A stretch of DNA of 32,792 nt from Eubacterium sp. (GTDB lineage: Bacteria; Bacillota; Clostridia; Oscillospirales; Acutalibacteraceae). The notes under the pieces were generated by a model. The model had not been told where the DNA came from. It worked only from the letters and a program-made list of their open reading frames with translations, and made no database searches. Where the stretch lies: assembly GCA_022772725.1 (NCBI GenBank), contig JALEZT010000036.1:1-32792 (forward strand), read 5' to 3'. A program made the position numbers and the translations under genes. Each line of letters begins with the position of its first letter. Positions within the stretch are counted from its first letter, which is position 1. This document shows, one piece after another, positions 17,297 to 26,216 of the stretch.

Positions 17297-17791
17297 TTAA
17301 AGATAATTTTTAATAATTTTGTATTCGTCAATAAGTGCGTCAAGCCCGAAGCGCGCGTTTGCAGGGCTTGTTGAAGGCAGACAGATTGCCTCAATTCCCG
17401 TCTTTTCCTGCTGAAAGCGGCAGTAGTATTTGTATGCCGTTTTGCCGGTTGTGAATATCGCTTTTATATCTGCCGTGTCGGTAATAACACTTAAATCGTT
17501 AGGCGTTTCGTTTTTAACGGAGCAGTCAGAGGCACCGATAATATCGCATTGCGCAAGGGTGTCCCAAAGCGCAATTTTGTTTTTAAGCAAAAGGGAAGCT
17601 CGCTCGCCGTTTGTTGTCGGCAACGGCTCTCCAAGCACGGTGCTGATAACCCTCCAAAAGCGGTTTTGCGGATGCATATAATAAAATCCGTTTTCCCTCG
17701 ATTTCGGCGAGGGCATTGTTCCCAAAATCAGCACCCTGCTTTCAGCGTTGAAAACGGGCGGAATGCCGTGTTCAATATGTTCGTATCTCAT
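17297..17791 (-). CDS. DNA-deoxyinosine glycosylase / uracil-DNA glycosylase superfamily
   Basis: HGIPPVFNAESRVLILGTMPSPKSRENGFYYMHPQNRFWRVISTVLGEPLP, LWDTLAQCDIIGASDCSVK, LPSTSPAN: UDG-superfamily motifs. Confidence 0.88.
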   Translation of the reverse strand: MRYEHIEHGIPPVFNAESRVLILGTMPSPKSRENGFYYMHPQNRFWRVISTVLGEPLPTTNGERASLLLKNKIALWDTLAQCDIIGASDCSVKNETPNDLSVITDTADIKAIFTTGKTAYKYYCRFQQEKTGIEAICLPSTSPANARFGLDALIDEYKIIKNYL

Positions 17792-17871
17792 AATTTGATA
17801 TTATCACAAAGGCGGTAAAAATAAAAGAATTTTTCTAAAAATAAAAACTGAAAATAAAATAAAAAAAGATA

Positions 17872-17900
17872 TTGACATTGCAATAATTAAGTGATATTAT
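17872..17900 (+). promoter_or_regulatory. sigmaA promoter TTGACA-N17-TATTAT for tRNA-Asn
   Basis: Near-consensus hexamers, 17-bp spacer, ending 19 bp before the tRNA. Confidence 0.75.
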
Positions 17901-17919
17901 ATTAAAGCAATTGAGACAT

Positions 17920-17995
17920 TCCTCAATAGCTCAGTCGGTAGAGCATGCGGCTGTTAACCGCAGGGTCGTTGGTTCGAGTCCAACTTGGGGAGCCA
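17920..17995 (+). tRNA. tRNA-Asn (anticodon GTT, encoded CCA)
   Basis: TCCTCAA acceptor pairs TTGGGGA, D-arm AGCTCAGTCGGTAGAGC, anticodon loop CTGTTAA, T-arm GGTTCGAGTCC, encoded CCA at 17993-17995. Confidence 0.97.
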
Positions 17996-18000
17996 AAAGA

Positions 18001-18028
18001 AAAGCACTTCTTCGGAAGTGCTTTTTCT
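18001..18028 (+). terminator. terminator downstream of tRNA-Asn
   Basis: aaagcacttc-ttcg-gaagtgcttt + T-tract. Confidence 0.85.
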
Positions 18029-18125
18029 TTTTATTGCCATAACAATAAGTCAAAAATTATATAAGCGTTAAAATTAAAAAAATGAAGCCTCTGTATTATG
18101 CAAAATGATATATATTAAAATGATG

Positions 18126-18160
18126 AAAGCACCTGACTCAAAAATGCAATCAGGTGCTTT
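18126..18160 (-). terminator. terminator for the minus-strand gene 18211-18633
   Basis: aaagcacctga...tcaggtgcttt stem, T-rich on the minus strand. Confidence 0.65.
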
Positions 18161-18210
18161 GATTTTGATAAATTAATTTTACTTTTTAATTAACACAGCT
18201 AAAAAGAGTG

Positions 18211-18633
18211 TTATTCCGAAGCGAATGTAATAACATCTCCGGAGCTTGCATATCCGCCGTATATTCCTTCAATTTCAATCGGCTCAACGGCATTGAAAAT
18301 CAGATTTCTTGTGTTAACGGGTTTTCCGTTGGTGCTGACGGATAGTGTAATATGAGGAACAGGAATGTTTTTAATCATTTTTACGATTTCAGAATCGTTT
18401 GAATAAAGCTCAACCTTAACACCCTCGTTATCTTCGTTATATCCGTATCCTGTTATTATAATTTTGATTTTTTTACCGAAAAGTGATTCATCAACACTTT
18501 CGGGCTTGTAAGCAAAGGTTATATGCGGGTTGCGTATTTGCCTGGATAAACTAACCTTTCTTATTGAATTAACTTTTTTTTGAAGATCATGATAATTTAT
18601 AAAGCAACCTACATAAATAAAATTGTGTTTCAT
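18211..18633 (-). CDS. small 2H-phosphoesterase-like protein
   Basis: Two H-x-T motifs in similar context: NPHITFAYKP (His37) and VPHITLSVS (His94), as in 2H phosphoesterase/ligase-T folds; RBS-like GGAGGG upstream of ATG. Confidence 0.6.
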   Translation of the reverse strand: MKHNFIYVGCFINYHDLQKKVNSIRKVSLSRQIRNPHITFAYKPESVDESLFGKKIKIIITGYGYNEDNEGVKVELYSNDSEIVKMIKNIPVPHITLSVSTNGKPVNTRNLIFNAVEPIEIEGIYGGYASSGDVITFASE

Positions 18634-18749
18634 TTTGCCCTCCTGTTCATAAGTATTATAGGCAATTATTTAGAATTTTATTACCGTTGCCCTAAGACGA
18701 TGAAAAGCAATCGGAAACGTGTTTGAAATTTGCAGGCTTGGGTTGTTCT

Positions 18750-20105
18750 TCATTGCTTATGGTTTTTTGACGAGCTTCTTTTTGACTTGAATAAATTTTT
18801 AAAAACAAAGGCAACGGTTACGGTTATTCCCAATATGCAACATATTTGGATTACTTTTATTCCTATGCCTCCTAAAAACCATCCGAAAAAGGACTGAACA
18901 AAATCGAAGCTATCCACAAGTGCGGAAAAGAAGCTTAAAACAGAAAGCATAAGCAACGCCTTGTTAACATTGTCGTCTCTCTTTTTCTGTTCATTTTCTG
19001 CCGTTTCCCTTCTGATTTCGCCCAACGAAACAAGCGGCTCATGAACATCCTCATACATTTTTTTTAACGAAAATGCCTGAGCCATTCTATCATAAAGATT
19101 TTGATATTGCGGAACCTCCGTAATACAGGAGAAAACAAAATCGGTTTCAAATTCATATAGCTGATGGCGATATGTTTCAAGCGTTTCTAAGTTGTTGTAT
19201 GTTCCAATGCCTATTTTAGTTAAGAACATATACAAAACATATTTTTGATGAAGCAACAGTACATACATAAATAGGTATTGGGCATTAAAGTTTTCGTAAA
19301 AGGTTGAGCGAAGGAATTTTCCCCGTCCCATATCCGGACATGCAAGGCAAACGGCAGCCTCAGAAGATATTCCCCAAACTGTATCATTAGATGGAATATA
19401 GGTTTGTTCTTCGTCAAGCTTTTCATTTTCAACGTAAAGATAGCCGTCACTGTAGCATCGCTTTAAATAATAAAGCTCTTTTTTGTAGCTTTCCTGAGGT
19501 GCAACCTCAATATATGTAAGCAGATTGGCTCTTTCGGTAGTTGGGTTTGCATAATAAAAGTAATTCATTTCGGTTATATGAGAGAACTTTTTTGTAATGC
19601 TTTTTGATATTTCAAGCATCGTGGTGCAGGGTGCATCTTTGAAATCGAGACAAATATTTTCTCTTGAAACCTTTTTTAAATAATATTGAGCATTTGAAAT
19701 CCAAAACGGATCGTTTTTCTCAAAATATATTTTAAAAGCAAATATGCCGACTGTTGTGCTGAAACAGTATAATTGTATGCTTAAAATTTTAAAACGATAC
19801 TCCTCTTCTCTTTGCTTTGATTTACCCTCCTCAACAATTTCCTTGGTTGTAAACCAGTCGTCTTTCGTTGCAAGATTCAATTCGTTTCTGGCATAGTCGG
19901 TTACTTCATAATGAAAGCACTGGCAGGACTCTTTATCATTACTGTTAATTTTATCGGAAACATATTTGAGCATATAGAGAATTTTATCGTTTGTTTTTTT
20001 AAGAAGTATACTTTTGTCAAATTCATCAATAAGGCGTTTGAAATCAGCCGGATCAGAAAAATTAAACGGAATAAAAATGTAAGATGTATTTTTCAAATAG
20101 TCCAT
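18750..20105 (-). CDS. hypothetical protein: large soluble N-terminal domain plus two C-terminal TM segments (CorA-like topology)
   Basis: C-terminus LLMLSVLSFFSALVDSFDFVQSFFGWFLGGIGIKVIQICCILGITVTVAFVFKNLF, preceded by a helical coiled stretch; no GMN motif seen. Confidence 0.7.
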   Translation of the reverse strand: MDYLKNTSYIFIPFNFSDPADFKRLIDEFDKSILLKKTNDKILYMLKYVSDKINSNDKESCQCFHYEVTDYARNELNLATKDDWFTTKEIVEEGKSKQREEEYRFKILSIQLYCFSTTVGIFAFKIYFEKNDPFWISNAQYYLKKVSRENICLDFKDAPCTTMLEISKSITKKFSHITEMNYFYYANPTTERANLLTYIEVAPQESYKKELYYLKRCYSDGYLYVENEKLDEEQTYIPSNDTVWGISSEAAVCLACPDMGRGKFLRSTFYENFNAQYLFMYVLLLHQKYVLYMFLTKIGIGTYNNLETLETYRHQLYEFETDFVFSCITEVPQYQNLYDRMAQAFSLKKMYEDVHEPLVSLGEIRRETAENEQKKRDDNVNKALLMLSVLSFFSALVDSFDFVQSFFGWFLGGIGIKVIQICCILGITVTVAFVFKNLFKSKRSSSKNHKQ

Positions 20106-20402
20106 AATTCCCCTCCGAACATAAAAGAAACCGCACAGATGTTGATTTGTGAAAGATTACTTTTATATCAATATATTAATTTTACAAACAGTTTCTGTTT
20201 TTGTCAATTGCTAAAAAACATATACAATAGGCGGGCGGTTGGCTTTTAAAACCAAAGCTGTTTTTCTTTGTGATTTTTCACCACGCAAAAGTAGTCCGTT
20301 GCCTAACAAATATTGTAAATAAAATGAGAATTTAGTAAAATTTTTAAGTAATTATTATATTTAAAATATGAACTTCACAACAAAAAGTAACGGAGAATTT
20401 TT

Positions 20403-22394
20403 ATGGATCGATTTAAACGATGGATTTCCACAAAAGCATATAAAAGAATAAAGTTGTTTATTTTTGTGTTTATCGTTCTGTTCAATATACTTGCCATTTT
20501 TGTTGGAGGCTTGCTTCTTCATTTGGCATCGCCGGAATCCTTTAAAACAGTTGCCGCGGGCATGTGGCAGATTTTCACCGATATTTTAGATCCCGGTTTT
20601 TTAAGCAGTCACGCCCAAACATCCGCGGGCGGAACAACCTTTACGAAATCGGTTGAAGTTGTTGTTATTCTTGTTTGCATGGTAACCTTTACGGGCGCAA
20701 TCATAGGTTACATTTCAAATATGATAACATCAATAATTGAGAATTCAGTCGGCGGTCCGAAAAGAATGTATCTTAAAGACCATATTCTTATCCTTAATTG
20801 GAACAACAGAGCGGCCGGAATTATATCCGAATATTTATATACCGAGCTTTGCGAAGATGTTGTTGTGTTGACCACAAATGACAGAAACGAAGTTATCAAA
20901 GAAATTGAAGACAGCATTTTTGAAAGCGGATACGGAAAAAATCAGCGGCATGTTAATTTCGTGGTTAAGCAGGGAGAGCCGTTTTCTTATTCCGAGCTTG
21001 ATGCAATCTGCGTTAAACAGGCAAGAACAATCATTGTTTTATCGGATAAAAATCCGGAAGACGGAGAATTAAGAACTCTGAAAACAGTTATGATGGTTTC
21101 GCAAATGAACAGCCATAGAAATAATTGTTCTATTGTAGTTGAAACAGACAGCCAAAATATATATGAGCTTGTTGGAAGAATCAAAGAGAATAATTCAAAT
21201 GAAATAATACCGGCTTATCTTAATAAGCTTCTTGGAAAGCTGCTTGCTCAAACAGCTCTTCAACCAAAGCTCAATATTGTTTTTGCCGAGCTGTTTTCGC
21301 ATGGCGGCAATGAATTTTATCATATTCCGTTTGAAAGGCTTGAAGGTATTCGTTCCGATATGAGCGAAGAAGAAATTATTAACGAATATTTTAAAAGATA
21401 TAACAGAGCAATTCCTCTTACAACATCAAGAAGCTTTGATTCCGATAATTCCGAAAAACTGTTTTTGCTTTCGGGTAAAAAATCCCATGTTTTGAATTGC
21501 AGAGAAAAAGAATTAAATGACGGCAACATAAAGCATATTGAGTTTAAGGAAGAATATGTTGTCCCGAAAAAGATAATTGTTCTGTTGGGCAGCAACAGTA
21601 AAATGAAATACATCATAAACAGCTTTAAAGCCTATATTTCAAATTACGGGGAAGACAAGCTGACCGTATATCTGGTTGATGTTGAAGCTCATCTGAAAAA
21701 TATTCCCGACCATCCGTGCTTTAATAAAATATGTATCTCAGACAGATATGACGTTCTTGAAATCAGGAGGGTTATTAATTCGTTTGATTTGAGAGAAATA
21801 GACACTATTGTAATCCTGTCTGACGATATGGTTTCATCTGCGGAATATGATTCGGGCGCACTTATTTCATTAATTGATATTAACCGTGAAATTGATAAAA
21901 TTGAAAAATCCGAACGACCGGAAATTATTGTTGAAATATTGAATCCGAAAAATCACGAGATTGTCCAGCAATACAACATTGATAATGTTATTGTAAGTAA
22001 CAAATATATCAGTTCTATGGTTGCACAGCTTGGAGACGATAGCTCAATTTATGAGCTTATATATGATATATTAACCTTTGATAATGAGCTTGATGATTTT
22101 GAGCAGGTTTATTCGTCTAATAAAGAAAGTAAAGAGCTTTACATAAAACGATGCGGTGATTATTTCAAGGAAAGACAATGCTTTGATTCAATCGCGCAGC
22201 TGGTGTATTCAATATATATCAGCAGCGGGAAAACTCAAATACCGATCGGTGTAATATACGCAGATTCAAGTAAAAATAAGGGCTCGGTTGAGATGTTTGA
22301 AAGAACATATACCTTCCCCGATGATATTGATACAGAAAGAAAAATTGAACTTTGCGATGATGATTGTTTGATTATTTTTGCAAGTGATTTTTAG
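20403..22394 (+). CDS. CASTOR/POLLUX-like ion channel with tandem RCK-like domains
   Basis: N-terminal TM, pore-like WQIFTDILDPG...GGTTFTKSVEVVVILVCMVTFTGAIIGYISNMI, then KDHILILNWNNRAAGIISEY (RCK Rossmann), GEPFSYSELDAICVKQARTIIVLSDKNPEDGELRTLKTVMMV, SIVVETDS..., LAQTALQPKLNIVFAELFSHGGNEFYHIPF: arrangement typical of CASTOR/POLLUX. Confidence 0.85.
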   Translation: MDRFKRWISTKAYKRIKLFIFVFIVLFNILAIFVGGLLLHLASPESFKTVAAGMWQIFTDILDPGFLSSHAQTSAGGTTFTKSVEVVVILVCMVTFTGAIIGYISNMITSIIENSVGGPKRMYLKDHILILNWNNRAAGIISEYLYTELCEDVVVLTTNDRNEVIKEIEDSIFESGYGKNQRHVNFVVKQGEPFSYSELDAICVKQARTIIVLSDKNPEDGELRTLKTVMMVSQMNSHRNNCSIVVETDSQNIYELVGRIKENNSNEIIPAYLNKLLGKLLAQTALQPKLNIVFAELFSHGGNEFYHIPFERLEGIRSDMSEEEIINEYFKRYNRAIPLTTSRSFDSDNSEKLFLLSGKKSHVLNCREKELNDGNIKHIEFKEEYVVPKKIIVLLGSNSKMKYIINSFKAYISNYGEDKLTVYLVDVEAHLKNIPDHPCFNKICISDRYDVLEIRRVINSFDLREIDTIVILSDDMVSSAEYDSGALISLIDINREIDKIEKSERPEIIVEILNPKNHEIVQQYNIDNVIVSNKYISSMVAQLGDDSSIYELIYDILTFDNELDDFEQVYSSNKESKELYIKRCGDYFKERQCFDSIAQLVYSIYISSGKTQIPIGVIYADSSKNKGSVEMFERTYTFPDDIDTERKIELCDDDCLIIFASDF

Positions 22395-22402
22395 GAGGCA
22401 TT

Positions 22403-22867
22403 ATGAAAGGTATTATTAAATTAGTTGTTGTGATAATTGTTGCGGCTTCTGCCGTCGGTATCGGAGTTACAGTTGTAAACAATGTTGTTGATTCCCCTAA
22501 AAAAACAATAGCCAAGATGGAAGAAGCGTATAATTCGCTTGATGTGGATGCATTTATTGAGTGCTATGACCCAACAGTTCAGGCAATTTATTCAGGTGCA
22601 AATTCTTTAATGGGTGAGTTTTTCGGAATGGACATAAGCGATATTGCCGCTTTGGCGCCGTTCCTTTCGGAATATGACGAGGATTTTGATGCTTCGGATT
22701 TCCCGAAAATATCAATAAAGGTTACGGATGTTGATAAAACCTCGGATACAACCGCAACAGTTTATTGCGATGTTGAGTATTCCAACGGCCAAGTTATGAC
22801 TAATGAAGAAATTGATATGGTAAAAATTGATGGAGAATGGTATATATCCGGTGAAGGATTGTTTTAA
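22403..22867 (+). CDS. small secreted/membrane-anchored protein, NTF2/DUF4878-like
   Basis: N-terminal hydrophobic segment IIKLVVVIIVAASAVGIGVTVV; PKKTIAKMEEAYNSLDVDAFIECYDPTVQ... and C-terminal KIDGEWYISGEGLF typical of lumazine/NTF2-like folds. Confidence 0.6.
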   Translation: MKGIIKLVVVIIVAASAVGIGVTVVNNVVDSPKKTIAKMEEAYNSLDVDAFIECYDPTVQAIYSGANSLMGEFFGMDISDIAALAPFLSEYDEDFDASDFPKISIKVTDVDKTSDTTATVYCDVEYSNGQVMTNEEIDMVKIDGEWYISGEGLF

Positions 22868-22911
22868 TTATTCCCGGTAAATAATAAATCGATACAAAGG
22901 AGAAAAAGAAT

Positions 22912-24039
22912 ATGGCTTTTTGCACAAAATGCGGAAGAAAGCTCGAGGAAGGCGAAATTTGCCACTGTCAGGACAATGCTGTTAATCAAAGCACGGCGAA
23001 CAACGGATTTGATCCGTATAGCGTTAAGTCTGAAAAATCGGGCGTTACACAAACGGAGAATGATGTCGTAATAAATATCGACACGGATAAAATCAAAGAA
23101 AACATTTCAGGTGTTAAAGATAATATAGTCGGCGCGCTTGATAAAATCGGCGCAGGCAGCTCTGAGGAAGACGGAACGGATGTTTATGAGCGCGGCAAGC
23201 TTATAGTGCCGGAATGTATTAGTGCCAATGATGGAGAGGTTCCGATAAAGCAGTATAATTTTGCAAAATTAAGAACAAGATTTATGTTTGCCAAAGCAGA
23301 AGGAAGGCTTCAAGTTACAAACAAAAGAGTGCTTTTCAGAGCAACAGGTAGATCAATAATGGGCAGAACCACTTTGCACGAAGAATTTGAGATAAACGAG
23401 ATTGCCGGCGTTGAAATAAGAAACAAATACGATTTCAGCTTTTTAAGCCTTCTCGGAGGACTTTTGCTCACAGCACTTTGCGGTGCTATCGGTGTTGGCG
23501 CGGCAATTCTTGCAATGCGCGCTAATTCTTCGGGCGCAATTTCGTTTTTTGAGATATTGGCAGTGATTTATAACCTTCTCGTTTTCGGCCTTTGTGTTGC
23601 GGCAACATACATATTTGCTAAAAGAAAATCCCAGGAGAAGTTTTATTCTGTAAGGCAGATACTTCTTGCTATCGGAGCTGGAGCTTGCGGAATGTATATA
23701 GATGGTTCGCGTTATGCTGATGGATTACCGAGTGAATTTCTTTTGTTCTCAACCATATTTATGGGAGTTTGCTGCTTAGTAAATGTTCTTTTGATTTCCT
23801 TTGTGCCTGATCTTGTTTGCCTCATAAAAACAAAGGGCGCAATTCCCGGAATCGAAATTCAAAGAGAAGCACAAATGGGATTGCTTTCCTTCCTGTTTAA
23901 AGGACAGCTTGATGAAAGAACAGGATTCTACGAGGTTTGTCCTTGGAAAGATACACAAATTGCAATTAAAGAACTCGGAACTATGATTGATGACATTCAA
24001 ACAATGGGCGATGCCGCAATTGAAAAATGGAAAAACTGA
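22912..24039 (+). CDS. zinc-ribbon membrane protein with PH-like domain
   Basis: MAFCTKCGRKLEEGEICHCQ zinc ribbon; LRTRFMFAKAEGRLQVTNKRVLFRATGRSIMGRTTLHEEFEINEIAGVEI PH/GRAM-like; several TM segments; KDTQIAIKELGTMIDDIQTMGD. Confidence 0.7.
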   Translation: MAFCTKCGRKLEEGEICHCQDNAVNQSTANNGFDPYSVKSEKSGVTQTENDVVINIDTDKIKENISGVKDNIVGALDKIGAGSSEEDGTDVYERGKLIVPECISANDGEVPIKQYNFAKLRTRFMFAKAEGRLQVTNKRVLFRATGRSIMGRTTLHEEFEINEIAGVEIRNKYDFSFLSLLGGLLLTALCGAIGVGAAILAMRANSSGAISFFEILAVIYNLLVFGLCVAATYIFAKRKSQEKFYSVRQILLAIGAGACGMYIDGSRYADGLPSEFLLFSTIFMGVCCLVNVLLISFVPDLVCLIKTKGAIPGIEIQREAQMGLLSFLFKGQLDERTGFYEVCPWKDTQIAIKELGTMIDDIQTMGDAAIEKWKN

Positions 24040-24050
24040 ATCATCACGAT

Positions 24051-24071
24051 AAGGACACCAACGGTGTCCTT
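24051..24071 (+). terminator. short intra-operon hairpin (attenuator or weak terminator)
   Basis: aaggacacc-aac-ggtgtcctt followed by attg; no proper T-tract. Confidence 0.35.
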
Positions 24072-24118
24072 ATTGCTGATTTTTATGAAAATTTTTAAGC
24101 GGAAGGCTGAGTGAAAAA

Positions 24119-24409
24119 ATGACTGAAAATATGCTGCGAAGCAAACTGAAAGAAATCTATTCCAATGAAAAAGATATAGATGTTGCCATATTCAAAATCA
24201 GTTTATTTAAGCCGGAATTAATCAAGGCTTTTGTTAACTATGTTGAAACAGGAGATATTCCCGAAATCAGTGTTGATGGCAACACTATCAGCTCTATATC
24301 GAAAAAAACCTTTAAGAGCTGTACCGAGGCGTTTTTCATCATGGATAAACTTATGAAGGATGAGGAATACAGGAAGCTATTTCCCGGTATGTCCTTCGGT
24401 AAAAAATGA
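24119..24409 (+). CDS. hypothetical 96-aa protein
   Basis: ORF overlapping the next gene by ATGA (translational coupling). Confidence 0.65.
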   Translation: MTENMLRSKLKEIYSNEKDIDVAIFKISLFKPELIKAFVNYVETGDIPEISVDGNTISSISKKTFKSCTEAFFIMDKLMKDEEYRKLFPGMSFGKK

Positions 24410-26214
24410 TGGACTTTTTCAGTAATTCTTTTTCAGGCAAAAGCAGCAGTCAGCCGGTTTATTCAGATGCAGACGCTTATTCGGGAAGAAATCAAATTCT
24501 TGAAACACCGAGCTATTTAGATACCTTTAAATCCGAAAATTATAAAAACGCATCGGCAGAGGAAAGGATGTATGCTTTCCAGGCACTCGAACATGATATG
24601 GCGCAAAAACAGGGAAGAAAAGAGCGTCAAATTGTGTTTAAAGAAATGGAGCCCGATCTTTGTGGTTACTATACTGACGAAGATGATTGCATTTATTTAA
24701 ATTCTGCCTATATTTCCGATGAAGGGGCAATGAACAATCTGCAATATGACGGAATGGACACCGTAATTCACGAAGGAAGGCACGCAACGCAGGCGGATTG
24801 TATCAATGGCTATTGCGATCCACCAGATGATAAGCTTTCAAGAAATATGGAAGGAATTCGGAATTGTAATGTTCCGGGTGTTTATACCGAAGGAAAGAAA
24901 ACCGGAAATTATCGTTTGCTTCCTAATGAGTATGATGCTTTTAATTATGCTAATGATGTTATGAGCGGAGATATGTCGAAGCATTTTAATGATGATCCGG
25001 CATATAACGATTATGTTGCCTCCCAAAGAAAAAGCAACGAAGAAGCAGTTAATGATGCTTATAACAGTAGGGCGGCACAATATCTTCTTCAAGAAGACCG
25101 TTCAAACTATAATGATGCATTAAACAACATTAATACTGTTGCACAATTTCAAACGCTTGAAGAGGCATATCAAAATCCGCAATATTATCAAAATGCACAG
25201 CAACGGCTTGATGATGCAACAAACACATTAAGGGAACACAGTAATCCCGAAACGTTAGGAAATGAATATGCCAATGAGACGGCAGAAAAATACAGGTCAA
25301 TGGGAGCTGATGTTCTTCCTCCGTCGGATGCGCAAAGAGAAACGCAAAACAGACCTGACGGAGCAAAGGTTGAGCCTATAAATGAAGAACCGAAGTTAGA
25401 ATCAGATAATCAAAACAAAGAATCAAACGAAATTGAAAAAAATGAAGGCGAGAATGAAGAAAAGCCTTCGGAAGAGAGTGAATCAAAACTCGAAGAACCG
25501 CAGGGAAATCAAATCCCTGAAAATGCAGACAGTCCCGAGAATTCAATGCAAAAAAGCGAAAATCCCGAAAATGCACAAAGCACTGAGAATTCGGAAGAAA
25601 ACGGAGCAAAGCCCGAGCAGGAGGAGTCTGCAAAAGAAAATTCTCAAACAAACGAATCAATAGAACAGTCGGATAAAGAAACCGAACAGGATAAAAGCGA
25701 AGAAAACGCACAGAACGATTTTCGAGAACAGGAAAACGGCGCAAAGCCGGAAGAACCGCAGGAAAATCAAATCCCTGAAAATGCAGACGGTCCCGAGAAT
25801 TCAGTGCAAAAAAGCGAAAATCCCGAAAATGCAGAAAGCGCTGAAAATTCGGAAGAAAACGGCGCAAAGCCCGAGCAAAAAGAGCAGGAACAGGAAAGCC
25901 CTGAATCAGAACAGAACGGCGAAAAACCTGCCAAAGAAAATGGTGGAGAAGCACCAACTAAAGACAGTTCTGCCGAAAATGGTGCAAAGCCAAATCAGGA
26001 TAATTCTTTTGAAAACGGTACTAAAACAGAAAACAGTCAGGGTGCGAATGATTCGTCTAATGCTGCGCAGCCGTTGTCAGACGAACAAAGTGGAAATCAT
26101 GATCAGGACAAAGACCAAGGAGAAGAAAACAGTCCCCCTCCGGCGCAATCAGAAGATAACGAGACTTCTCCAAGCGGTCCTTCAAATGATAATTCTATGG
26201 ATATGGGAGAGTGA
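24406..26214 (+). CDS. HExxH (zincin-like) protein with long acidic, repeat-containing tail
   Basis: GMDTVIHEGRHATQADC (HEGRH, 24769-24783), downstream YRLLPNEYDAFNYANDVM; residues beyond about 300 are E/N/S/P-rich with an in-frame 43-aa duplication. Confidence 0.7.
   Translation: MMDFFSNSFSGKSSSQPVYSDADAYSGRNQILETPSYLDTFKSENYKNASAEERMYAFQALEHDMAQKQGRKERQIVFKEMEPDLCGYYTDEDDCIYLNSAYISDEGAMNNLQYDGMDTVIHEGRHATQADCINGYCDPPDDKLSRNMEGIRNCNVPGVYTEGKKTGNYRLLPNEYDAFNYANDVMSGDMSKHFNDDPAYNDYVASQRKSNEEAVNDAYNSRAAQYLLQEDRSNYNDALNNINTVAQFQTLEEAYQNPQYYQNAQQRLDDATNTLREHSNPETLGNEYANETAEKYRSMGADVLPPSDAQRETQNRPDGAKVEPINEEPKLESDNQNKESNEIEKNEGENEEKPSEESESKLEEPQGNQIPENADSPENSMQKSENPENAQSTENSEENGAKPEQEESAKENSQTNESIEQSDKETEQDKSEENAQNDFREQENGAKPEEPQENQIPENADGPENSVQKSENPENAESAENSEENGAKPEQKEQEQESPESEQNGEKPAKENGGEAPTKDSSAENGAKPNQDNSFENGTKTENSQGANDSSNAAQPLSDEQSGNHDQDKDQGEENSPPPAQSEDNETSPSGPSNDNSMDMGE
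25492..25878 (+). repeat. direct repeat pair 25492-25620 and 25750-25878 (129 bp each, offset 258 bp, in frame)
   Basis: EEPQGNQIPENADSPENSMQKSENPENAQSTENSEENGAKPEQ vs EEPQENQIPENADGPENSVQKSENPENAESAENSEENGAKPEQ. Confidence 0.9.
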
Positions 26215-26216
26215 AT

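Noticed and set aside
25376-25957. 193-aa antisense ORF opposite the acidic tail
   Set aside because: Generated by the repetitive low-complexity coding sequence on the + strand; Leu/Phe/Arg-rich with no family features.
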